DNA from: Brachionus manjavacas
Lineage: Eukaryota > Rotifera > Eurotatoria > Ploima > Brachionidae
Reading direction: 5' to 3'
DNA length: 64,000 bases
Assembly (NCBI GenBank): GCA_019054805.1
Contig: JAHQIY010000015.1
Span: 938,001 to 1,002,000 of the forward strand
Shown here: positions 34,740 to 44,915 of the stretch, in pieces
How the letters are laid out: each line of letters begins with the position of its first letter
Numbering within the stretch: position 1 is the first letter of the stretch
Position numbers and translations under genes: made by a program
Notes under the pieces: generated by a model
What the model was told of the DNA's origin: nothing
The model's input: only the letters and a program-made list of their open reading frames with translations
The model's database searches: none

Positions 34740-34960
34740 TGTTTGTGTACCGGTTACTAATTAATTATTTATCTTATCATCAAATGGCGGAGCCGGCGCA
34801 CCAAAATAGATGTGAGCCAAAAAGACAATGTTAATCAATCTTGATTTTGCTGTTGTGGCCCAGCACGACTCTGCATGCTGTTTGCATTTGCATTATATAA
34901 ACTCATCGCTTTGCGTCTAATTAGGCGAGTATGGGCTTGCAGCTATGGAAAGCAAAAATT
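34740..34960 (+). promoter_or_regulatory. Possible promoter: octamer-like words and TATA box
   Basis: In a less AT-rich patch, tttgcatttgcattatataa contains two octamer-like words (TTTGCAT, ATTTGCAT) directly before TATATAA (34894-34900). TAATTA homeodomain-type sites lie on both sides. Start sites would be expected near 34925-34930. If real it may serve a 5' non-coding exon of the AP-2 gene, 4.3 kb downstream. The call rests on motifs only. Confidence 0.3.
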
Positions 34961-36221
34961 TTAATCTAGAAGAAAAATACATTTATTAAATTAGGTGTTT
35001 GGAATTTTTCAAATTTTTTTTTTTTCATTTTTCCTCTCGCTCTAAATTGACGCAACTTAACCGATTTGGAATTGATTTCGTTTTAAAAGATTGCATAAAA
35101 CGACTAGTTGTTCACTCTAGGCTAAATTCCATTCGACTAGCTCAATTAAGAAAGAGAAACAAATAAAGGTAATTGGTTTTACCTGTTTTGAGTGACTAAG
35201 TTAGTTAGATTGTTTTTCTAACTAATTAATCGACTCGGAGCAGTTTGGCTAGGACTAGTTGTTGCATGTGTTTGTTTAGGTGTCGGAGTTTGTGTTTAGT
35301 GCCCGGGCTATTTTGTGTCTAACGTATCTCGTGGCAATATTTTTTCAGATTCCTACTAGATAAACATGCTAACTTTACTTAAACCGATTAGGAATATATT
35401 TCATCTCGTGCTCTTCTCTGCTCGGTTCTGTTCTGTCCGCCTAATTGTTTACAATTTCAAATTCAAGGAATCCAAACAAGTGAGTGAGTGTTTGAAGTCT
35501 GGCACCGAATCTTTATAAAGGTTATATGTTTATACAGTTCATTTGATTTATCTTATCTTCTGTTTAAACACACACACAATGCCTTTGGGGTGATATATGT
35601 TGAATTTAGCTTTGGCCAAATAGAGCTCTCGAGCGCTCATCATCATATCTCGATCTCTAATCACCCTCTAGTCTGTAGTTATCAAAAGCTCCAATGTCTC
35701 TATCTCACATAGCCAAACATTTTAATTTTTTAAGACATTTCAAACATCGATTGATTTAAAATAAAATATTTGTTTAGACTTGGTTTTTTATTTCTTTTTT
35801 TTATTTTTCAAAAGAAGTTTTATGAAATTTATTTAATTTAAAGGTTTTAGGAATGTTTCGAAAATTTTCTTGTCAGCTTCTTTATTTGACTCGTTTGGCA
35901 ATCGAGTGGTTTGTGTGCTAGTAAAATAAGTAGAGAGTTACTATAACTTCTGCTGTAGTAGGCCACAGATTTGTTCGTACCTGAATACAATCACTTTAAG
36001 AACTAGTAAATAATTTTTTGGCTAAATATACAGACGATTTGATTGAGTGTGTTGTTCGTCCAGCAATCAAAATTTACTGTTGACTTAAAATTTTTTTTTT
36101 CTCTTTTTAATGTGATTTCGCTTTCAAACCAAATTTAATCACTTTTTTCATTTTTTTATTTTTATCCAATTTTATTTTCTATCATCTAAATTTATATCAA
36201 TTTTTCTTTTCAATGCGTGCT

Positions 36222-36292
36222 CAAACTAAGGTCTTGCACCATTCGGAGGTGCCCTGGGGTCACCCCCTAAATTATTTTTTATTAGTATATAG
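36222..36292 (+). repeat. Short hairpin repeat, family B, copy 1
   Basis: The core 'accattcggaggtgccc' is followed by the hairpin TGGGGTCACCCCC and an A/T tail. It matches the arrangement CATTCCAAACTGCCC + GGGG-TTTT-CCCC at 38000-38060. Confidence 0.5.
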
Positions 36293-36549
36293 GTGATTTG
36301 GCAATTTTGTTGGCAAAGTGCTCTCTAAATTGTCTTCCGTATCAAACTCGGTTCAAGTGGTGGATGAACAGAAACTTTAAATCCTTTGATGCATATTTCC
36401 ATTTACTTGGATCCAAACTTTATTTTCTTCTCAAATTTGCTGTCAGCTTTTTTATGTTAAAAAAAGATACTTAAGAGATAGTTTTTTTGATGCTTGATAA
36501 TGAAATATTTAAAGCTTAGTTGTGTTGATCAGGCAATTTTTAATTTGGC

Positions 36550-36725
36550 TCTGTATTACGGGGTGCATCTCTCGACGCCTCTGATCACACAAAGAGGAAC
36601 TAGTTTCGAGTGGGAAGTAATTGAAGATCAATTCAGTGCTGTTACTTCTGGGTCCGATCGGAGCCATAGCTCCGAGATTATCTTCCTAGATAAATTGAGA
36701 CAAATTTTTATTATTGTTAAATTGG
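36550..36725 (+). repeat. SINE-like repeat, family C, copy 1
   Basis: It begins near tacggggtgcatctc and includes agtttcgagtgggaagtaat and gtccgatcggagc. A hairpin CGGAGC-CATA-GCTCCG follows, and a T/A-rich end with ttattattgtta. The same order of blocks recurs at 41640-41855. Confidence 0.55.
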
Positions 36726-36920
36726 CTATCTTTTTCAGATTTATCCATATTGTTCATGGTTTAAAAAAATACCAAGTTGCACGGGTGCAATAGTCCTTTC
36801 TGCTCAGTTCAAATGCAAGAAAGCGTCTGGTAGTTAAGTTTAACTCTTAGACAGTATGACAGTGCAATTAACTGTTCGCAAATAACTTATAATAAGTCTT
36901 TTTTTATTTATTAAAAAAAT

Positions 36921-36985
36921 AATTTAGGAAAAGTTTTTCCAGGGCAGTTCCGAATGGCAGAGCCTTCTTTTCAGCCCACATGGTT
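36921..36985 (-). repeat. Short hairpin repeat, family B, copy 2
   Basis: The minus strand reads gggctgaaaagaaggc, then gccattcggaactgccc and a GGAAAAACTTTTCC hairpin, the same block order as in the copy at 38000. Confidence 0.55.
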
Positions 36986-37379
36986 GCAATATGATTAAGA
37001 TATGTATTAATTATATGTGTATAATTATATAAATTGAATATAAAAGATTATATATAAATTTTTGCTAAGAGTTTGGCGTGTTAATGATTGATAAGTCATT
37101 TGTTTGTTTAGAATTGGAATAAAAAATTGAGTAATTTTTTTTAGTGTGTTCTATTAATCGAAAAGGTAGTAAACCTTCATATCGATGTATTTTTATGTTC
37201 TATTTTTTTTGTTGAATATTTAATTGGATAGAAAATAATCTTTGATAGAATAATGTTTGTCAATTGAATAAATTAATGAATACATTGCCGATTTTATCAA
37301 TAAGCCTTTCTTTTGGATAATAGAGTTTATTTTAATGGTTTAAAAATTACGCAGGGTCATATGTATCCTGTTACTTCTT

Positions 37380-37530
37380 ATTTCATTCTATTTTTTAATA
37401 TTTTCATAACACTTTCCCTTTTTAAATTATACTTCCTATATTTTATTTTTATTTAATTATATTTTGATAATATTTTTTTTATCTGAAGGAGCATTAGCTC
37501 GGCACAGAATACAAATAAATAATAATAAAG
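37380..37530 (+). mobile_element. Retroelement 3' end with family A hairpin and A-rich tail
   Basis: A T/C-rich run precedes TCTGAAGGAGCATTAGCTCG (GAGC 37489-37492, GCTC 37497-37500). The word gcacaga and an AAATAATAATAAA tail follow. It is almost the same as the end at 10744-10800. Confidence 0.6.
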
Positions 37531-37999
37531 GGTAAGCAATGATATTTTTCTACTCTTAGCTGTATAAGGGTTAAATATAGTTTTTACATTAGTACACTTG
37601 GGCCAGTACACTTAGATCTTTTCGTTGGACACTTTGGAGCTATACTTCTTAATCAAAAAGCTCATTTTTGAATTAGAGAGCCTGCACCATCTTTTATTTA
37701 AAGGCTCTAGTAGTCTATTGAACATCTAAATTAAAATAAACACTAGTTTCATATTGATGACTTCTTTAGAATGCTAGTTACTTTGGACTGAACATTGGTC
37801 TTCATGTTTTCAACAAGTTCTATTTACAATTTATCAAGTTCATTTTATTTTAATTGTGTTTAGACTTATTATGCTAGTATTCAACGCAAATCTGTCATGT
37901 GACTTAACTAAAAGAAAAAAAGTTAAAACAATTTTGTCGAACATTTATTAGACTCTGTTTTTCAAAAAATTATTTTTTTCAATTTACCAAAATCTATTT

Positions 38000-38060
38000 A
38001 GCACGGGGCTGAAAGGGAAGTTAACGACCATTCCAAACTGCCCGGGGTTTTCCCCGTGCT
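38000..38060 (+). repeat. Short hairpin repeat, family B, best copy, with perfect 9-bp inverted ends
   Basis: AGCACGGGG (38000-38008) pairs exactly with CCCCGTGCT (38052-38060). Inside are ctgaaagggaag, accattccaaactgccc and a second possible hairpin GGGG-TTTT-CCCC (38044-38055). A/T-rich sequence follows. Confidence 0.6.
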
Positions 38061-39094
38061 ATTATTTAGAAAAAAAAATTTACAATTTAAAATTCTAAAA
38101 AATAGAACAGGTCTCCTCGTGGTACTCACTTTGCACATTGTCCCTCACGTCAATATACCACAAGACCTTTAAATTTGAAAACAAGGTTTACTTACACGAG
38201 GTCTGTTTTTACCAAGTGTCTTGTAATCAAATTGCTTGTTTGAGTGACAGACAAAGTGATCGACTGATGAAAAAATTTTCCATAAGGATTTCAGCTTTTT
38301 TTTCTAAATGCTCACAGCATCAAAGGAGCATTGTTCTCTGATATTTGCAGGGTCTCTCACTTCGAAATGTTGCATGACAAGGACGATTGCGTAATAGGAG
38401 GGTCTTCAACGATCAGTGCTTTTTTGGGATGCTTTTTGTTTAAAGACCCAGTGGTGCATTTTAATATGTATTTTTAAGGATAAGCATTCGGGGCTCAGTT
38501 TAAATTGAAAAAATATCAGCTGAAAAATTGAAATTAATGTATAAGAAAAGGGGTTAATCTAATCCGAATTGTTGCACGTTCAATTGAACAAAAGGCATTC
38601 GAGGCTAGATCAGTTGAACAAATCGCGATGCAAAATACTGCCTTTCGAAAATACTTAAGAACAAGCTGGTATTAATAGAAGAGAACAAAAATTGTTCAGC
38701 AACAAAAAAAAAAGAATAAGAGAAAAAAAAGATTAGAGTCTTTAGCTGGCTTAAGACTTGGGCTTTCTCTCGAATCGTTTTCTAACGATTTAGCATTTAT
38801 TATTGTTTATTTTGTGTACAATCACCCAGAAGGTAACAAATGAAATTCTTCATTTCTTTCTCTTTCTCTCTCTCTTTCTATTTCGTTGTAACTAGTTGGT
38901 TTGTGTTGTTGTGTTTAATTTGTTTATTTAATCATCATTCGATAAACTAAAATTAAATTATCGATTTTTTAATCTGTAAGAAAAATGCTAAATGCGCTCA
39001 GTGCATTTGATTGGCTCGGCTAAAATCGATCCAATCGCACAAACGATTCGAACCGATTTAGACTTTGATTTTGAGCAAATGAGCTGTGCGATAA

Positions 39095-39249
39095 CTAGAC
39101 TAGGAACCAATAGGAAAATATGCCGGCAACGGTAAACAGCATAAAAAACAAGATGCTGAAACAATTTCATTTTATTAGCAACTAGTTAGTTCGTAGCTTG
39201 CAACAAAATTTTCATTTTCCGCATTTGTCCTCTTTAGATACTTAAGTTA
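39095..39249 (+). promoter_or_regulatory. Likely core promoter region of the AP-2 gene
   Basis: A CCAAT word (aaccaatagg, about 39106), a TATA-like ataaaaaa (about 39141-39148) and a less AT-rich flank lie directly before the AP-2 start codon at 39250. A (TC)n run is at 38850-38880. No splice acceptor is needed before the ATG. The evidence is motif spacing only. Confidence 0.35.
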
Positions 39250-42200
39250 ATGTCGATTTTGCAATTTGCCGCCGCAGCAGCCGCAGCCTACACCAACTCC
39301 AACTCGATACACTCATCCAACTCGCCATCTTCGTCCAACTACAGCGACTGGCAGGTAAGAAAGCCCCGGCAACAATCCCTTTCCCATCACCACTCATCAA
39401 CCAACACTCTCTCACTCACACAAAAAATATTTTCCTTTCATTTCAGTAGACAAACAAAAATGTGACTTGTAGATAAATCTAAACTGATAACATTCTCTTA
39501 ATTAATCAAATACATTACCTCCAGTTTAATTTTAAATGCATAAATTCTCTTTAGATTTAATTTAACTCATTAATCTATATTATTCTCCTAATGAATGAAT
39601 GTAGAATGACAATCACTCACAACTAGCTATTAAAGCCATCTCATAATTTCACTCGTATCCTACACAAGCCTATCTTTTTTTTTCATCTAAATCAAATCCA
39701 TTTTAATCTGACCAATCGATCGATTCGAATCGATTTATCATTTCAAAATAAATAAAGAAAATACATTTTGTTTTGTTTTCTTCTACTAGGTTTTGATTTT
39801 TTTGTTCAGATTTTCAACACAGTCGACTCTAGCAATGAATACAAAATTTTCTACAAAAACGAGTCGAGCAAAAATCAGCCATTTTATTTTCTTCAATCTA
39901 TAGGTCACCTCCAGGGTGCTCATCTCCTTGTGCAGTACTTTTTTGAGTCTACTGCAAATATCAAGATATTTTCTGCCTGAGCAAGTCTCGGACCTTCGAT
40001 CCTCTGCTTGTATTACTAATACACAAACCTTTCGGATGCACGGCCTTCAAATAAAACTATAGCGACTTTCTTTTTTTTTCTTTTTGAGGTATTGAAGTTT
40101 AATACCATCTCAAAATCAGCATCTTCCATTTTGAACAGCTGGCCTAAGAATTTAAGTCCTATATCTAAGAGTAAAAGCTAAAAAGAAGGTTTTGAATACT
40201 CAGAATATTCTAAAAAAAGTGTCTTATTATGGATGATTTTTTATTCAGTTGAATAATAGTTAAAAGTTAAAGAGCATGAGCTGTGAGGCTGGAATGGTTT
40301 ATTTCTTTGGCAATGAATTCATGGTTCGCTCTGATTTCAGACATTTAGCCATGAGTGTGTTTGATTTTTCATCAGCTTTTACGATATGAGCTGAACTGTG
40401 TGAATTTTCTTTGGACCCAGAAAAAAAAATAAAAAATTTAAAATTTAAAAAAACAAGTTTTTTTTATTTTTTGATTATCTTTTTGTCCTTTAATTGTTAA
40501 AAAAGACTCATGAATGAGAGCTCAACAGTAGAACAAAACAGAGTAAATTTTAAAACTACATACAGCATAGGTATTTTAAGAGTATTGATGATGAATCTGA
40601 AAAGAGTGTTTCGGATTGGGTCTATTGAGGTGTTGCGAGTGAATCTACTCGACTTAGACCACATCATTTGAACTAAGAAGAAAGCTAAGAAGTTTGCCTT
40701 GTACTAGTTCAATATTTGTGTTTATTTATATTTTTTTATTGTCAAAACTATTCAACACGGCGAAGGTTAACGACCATTCCAAACTGCTCGCGGCCTTCCC
40801 CTAACTATTATTTAAAAAAATAAATACGCTTTTTGTTGAGAACAGATTTACTGGGGATACTTGTGACACATTTTAATTTGTATGCTCAAAAATTAATATC
40901 AAGAAGAGTTATTCGAGTATTTTTTTTATATTTTTTTAAAAGTATATTTGAAATACTAGACTTGATTTTTTGAATCTGCAAAGGAGTTCAAAAATTTAGT
41001 AAATTCAGAACTAAAGCCATCAGTTCTTCTTCTATTGTCACTCCATGTTGAACACTCCTTTGAAAGCTTCTATTTTTCCAAAGTCCATTTCCATTACAGA
41101 TTTAACAAGTCTGTTATAGACCAAAAAGTTGAATTTATTTTCCGGATCTGTTAGGACCTGTTGGATCGCGGCTATAACATAAATAATAAGGAAAAGGGAT
41201 TAACTAATAATAACTTTATCAAAAAATGGCCACTTCTAGCCTAAACAAATAGTAAAGAAAGTAACAAAAATAGGAAAAAGAAAAGAAAACAATTTATAAT
41301 TCAAGTTTCAAAGTTTATTCTTCAATATCACTCATGTCTAATCTTTTACACAGTGTTAAATACTAACGACTTGCCAAACGCATGAGATCATACTATTGCA
41401 TTGTGAAGCTTTAGACATTTAAGTTGAATAGAGTCGGTGCTGTAGTTATTAAGAGAATTACAGCAAGAGTGCCATAAAGATGTAATTTTATGTCCAGGCA
41501 GTCTGAGGCCAAAATGCTTTCACGTATTCCTTTAGTTTATTGAATGCTGCTCAGGCTTTCTTTAGAAGCTCCATTTTTGCTAATTAAAAAATATCTGTGG
41601 TTCTAGTTTAACATGGAAAAAAGTATGCGCATTAAATTTTAGCTGCAATACGGGGCGAATGTTTATACCTCTTTCATCAAAGAAATAGGGGCACCACGGG
41701 TTTCGACTGGGTAATAATTGCGGTGTAGATGATTCGCAGTGTCAGATCGGAGCAGTTGCTCAAAAAGGTACTTGAAAAGGAGATGAGCGCCTCCCCATTA
41801 CCTGCTAGGATAGAAAAGGAACAATTATTATTATTATTGTTATTATTAAATTTTAGCACTTGAATAAAAAAACTTTTCTTGGTATTAGTTTATATTGGAA
41901 AACAAAACATTTTCAGCATACATTTCCAGCTGATAAATAGATAAAATAAATTTTACTTTTTTTCAAATCATTTAAATTTTACACAAGCTTTCAATACAAC
42001 TACTTTTAAAACAGCAGACAGACAAAAACTTGAAGAAAAAACTTTCTGTTTTTGTTCTTAATTTCGAAAAATTCTCATTGTGCACACTACTCTACTTTTT
42101 ACTTTTTGTAGTGACCCAACTTTTAATTTTGCTGCCCGAACTAAAATTACGATGCTTTTAAGGATCGCAATAGATTGAATCAGAACCAAGAGCATCAGCT

Positions 42201-43812
42201 GTACCAGAGTCAGAAGAGCGGATCGCCATCACTAAGCTCTCAATCGATACCCAGTTCATCTGCATCACAATCGCCAGCTCCCCTGAAACCGGCCGATTTG
42301 CCCACAGCCTACTTGCCCTATCCAAGCCACTTTCACAATCAAACACCAATGTCCGAGGCATACTCGCCCTACAACTATGCGGCACAGGGCCAAAACGGCT
42401 ACGACGCGTACTCTCTGAACGCCGAGCGTTTCATGCGCGACCAATTCCAATTTCAGTCGGCGGCCGCGGTCAATGCGTACGACCCGAGCAGAGCCTACTC
42501 GGAGTACGCGTCCTACTACGCCAGAGAAAACCACCAGGACATAATGCACAATCCATTGTACCGAAATGGTCTGTTTTCGGCCGCTCTCGCCTACAATCTG
42601 AACGAGCATGGCGGCGCCGACGAAAACTACGCCACCTCGTCCTCGTCGGCCAGCCTCAACTCCAAACAGGCCAACTACACTTTTGCCACACAGAACGCCA
42701 AGCGTTGCAGCTCTCCGTCCAATCAACTGGACATCAAGGACCCCAATTTGGTGATGTCGGCCTCGATGATGTCGTCGTCGGGCTCGTCGAGCTCTAGCGC
42801 CATCGCCACCAGCTCTCAGTCGTTGGCGCTGGCCAGTCAATCGTCGACGAGCTTGTGCAACACGCTCACCGGCAACATACTCGGCCTGCCGCCCGTAATC
42901 ACCTCGGGCGGCATCATCAGCCAGTCGGACGTGTTTTGCCACGTGCCCGGACGCCTCTCGCTGCTCAGCTCCAACTCCAAGTACAAGGTGACTGTGGGCG
43001 AAGTGCAGCGGCGATTGTCGCCGCCCGAGTGCCTCAACGCGTCGCTCCTGGGCGGCATATTGCGACGTGCCAAGTCCAAAAATGGCGGCCGCATGCTCAG
43101 AGAAAAGCTGGAGCGGATCGGCGTGAATTTGCCGGCCGGTCGCCGCAAGGCCGCCACTGTCACCCTGCTCACCTCGTTGGTCGAGGGCGAAGCTATTCAT
43201 TTGGCGCGCGACTTCAACTTCGTGTGCGAAAACGAGTTTCCGTCTAAACAGTCGGCCGAGTATGTTGCCAAGCATCATTCGGACCCGCCCGAAATAGAGT
43301 CGCGCAAGTCCATGATCATAGCCACCAAGCAGATAACCAAAGAGCTGACCGATTTGCTGAGCCACGACAGATCGCCGCTGGGCAGCTCCAAGCCCACGCC
43401 AGTCCTCGACAGCGCCATACAAAGGCACCTCACCCACTTTAGTTTGATAACGCACGGCTTCGGCTCGCCCGCCATCATAGCTGTCCTCAACTCGTTTCAA
43501 AACTATCTCACTGAAATGTTGAAGTATTACGAGCGCACTTTTTCCAACGCCAATGGCTCGGCCGGCTCGGGCGCCTCCCAAAATCAGTCACAGTTCAACG
43601 GCTCGGCCACTCTGCCCCCCTACAATGAACACAGCTCAATTTCGATGAACAGTCTGCTAGCCAACGGACTGCTCAACGCCTCGCTTCAGCAACAGCACGG
43701 CATGCACGTCAATCAGCACAATTTTCATCATCACGGCATCCACAATGAAACGCTCATATCGCCCAAGATCACCGAAGCCAAAAAAGATGACACCATCGAA
43801 AAGGCCAGATAA
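39250..43812 (+). CDS. TFAP2: AP-2 (TFAP2) transcription factor, two coding exons, 584 residues
   Basis: Exon 39250-39354 ([20 protein letters not shown], ending SDWQ) joins exon 42163-43812 ([10 protein letters not shown]) in phase 0, with donor GGCAG|GTAAGA and acceptor tttaag. The N-terminal half is Ser-, Gln-, Tyr- and Pro-rich, with the PY-type activation region around [12 protein letters not shown]. From about residue 290 the AP-2 basic and helix-span-helix dimerisation domain is complete: [80 protein letters not shown], ending near [20 protein letters not shown]. It acts in the nucleus as a dimer on GCC(N)3GGC-type sites. Holding the whole DNA-binding region in one exon is unusual for animal AP-2 genes. 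The coding part is GC-rich against an AT-rich flank. The 2.8-kb intron holds several short repeats. Confidence 0.96.
40752..40813 (+). repeat. Short hairpin repeat, family B, copy 4
   Basis: It carries the same core as the copy at 38000 (ggttaacgaccattccaaac, then tgctcgcgg), in a weaker inverted frame (gaagg ... ccttc). Confidence 0.6.
41640..41855 (+). repeat. SINE-like repeat, family C, copy 2, in the AP-2 intron
   Basis: Blocks in the same order as at 36550: tacggggcg, gggtttcgactgggtaataa, cagtgtcagatcggagc. A GAGCAGTTGCTC hairpin and an (ATT)n tail (41826-41848) follow. The T-arm-like word ggtttcgactggg may reflect a tRNA-derived promoter, but that is weak. Confidence 0.55.
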
Positions 43813-43829
43813 ATGCTTTTTGTTTTTCT

Positions 43830-43895
43830 TCAGAATGATGATGATGATGATGATGATGTTGTCGTTGTTGTTGTGGTGGTTGTGGTTGTTGAAAT
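43830..43895 (+). repeat. (GAT)n and (GTT/GTG)n microsatellite in the AP-2 3' UTR
   Basis: An interrupted run of gat triplets, followed by gttgtt/gtggtt triplets, starts about 20 bases after the AP-2 stop codon. Frames read through it on either strand are simple-repeat artefacts. Confidence 0.85.
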
Positions 43896-44318
43896 AAATG
43901 TGCATTTATATGTTCTAACAATCTCATTACTTTTTTCTTTATCTTTATATATATACTTTTTTTTATTTGTACTCTTTTTTATTCTTCCGTTCCGTCCGTT
44001 GTTTGATGGAATTCAGATTTAAAAAATTGAATGTGTTTTTTTTTTCTATTGTCGGAACGGCTATTTCAACACACATAAATTTAAAAAAAAAAAAGAAGAT
44101 ATATTTATTTCGCTTTTTTGTTTCATGAACCGATGACTTAAAGATTTTTGTTTTTTTTTACTTGTTCGGAAAAATGTTTCATTTAATAGTTTTTATTTGT
44201 TGTTGTAAACATTTATATTTTTTTTTTATATAATTTTTTCATTTTTTTGTTTAAATTAAATTTTTTCTAGAATAAAATATCAACAAGTCAATGTTTAATT
44301 ACATTAAATGCAAAATAT
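43896..44318. other. AP-2 3' flank, low-complexity T-rich DNA
   Basis: T-rich DNA with an aaataaatg polyadenylation-like word at about 43891 and an aataaaa at about 44271. No gene is seen. Confidence 0.5.
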
Positions 44319-44915
44319 AATGAATTATCTATTATAGATAATTAAAAAAAGGTAATGGATACAAAAATAAAAATTGAGTATTTCTTTCGTATTTATTTTC
44401 TTTTAAGGTTCAGCTTGTTAATATATTTTATTTAATTTTGAAAAAAAAAATTAATTTTTAATAATGAATTATCTATTATAGATAATTAAAAAAAGGTAAT
44501 GGATACAAAAATAAAAATTGAGTATTTCTTTCGTATTTATTTTCTTTTAAGGTTCAGCTTGTTAATATATTTTATTTAATTTTGAAAAAAAAAAATAATT
44601 TTTAATAATGAATTATCTATTATAGATAATTAAAAAAAGGTAATGGATACAAAAAATAAAAATTGAGAATTTCTTTCGTATTTATTTTCTTTTAAGGTTC
44701 AGTTTGTTAATAAATTTTATTTAATTTTGAAAAAAAAATTATCTTTTATAATGAATTATCTATTATAGATAATTAAAAAAAGGTAATGGATACAAAAAAT
44801 AAAAATTGAGAATTTCTTTCGTATTTATTTTCTTTTAAGGTTCAGTTTGTTAATAAATTTTATTTAATTTTGAAAAAAAAATTATCTTTTATAATGAATT
44901 ATCTATTAATAGTTA
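44319..44915 (+). repeat. Tandem repeat: four units of 143-144 bp plus a partial fifth
   Basis: Units start at 44319, 44463, 44606, 44750 and 44893 (spacings 144, 143, 144, 143). Each begins aatgaattatctattatag, followed by ataattaaaaaaaggtaatg, and ends with a T/A-rich part. Each contains the perfect inverted repeat AATTATCTA-TTA-TAGATAATT (first at 44323-44343), which carries two GATA words. Units 1-2 and units 3-4 share private variants (gtatttc versus gaatttc), showing stepwise amplification. Confidence 0.95.

Noticed and set aside
39768-39980. A 70-codon frame in the AP-2 intron
   Set aside because: No domain, no supporting splice sites in phase, and composition typical of chance A/T-rich frames.
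42265-43581. A 438-codon frame antisense to AP-2
   Set aside because: Arg/Val/Gly-rich translation of the reverse strand of a GC-rich coding exon; a shadow with no recognisable domain.
43813-44022. Open frame rich in Asp and Val just after AP-2
   Set aside because: It is the translation of the (GAT)n and (GTT)n microsatellite.
44319-44915. Possible CRISPR-like array (regular direct repeats)
   Set aside because: Units are contiguous 143-bp repeats with no spacers, in an animal-type genome; it is a satellite.
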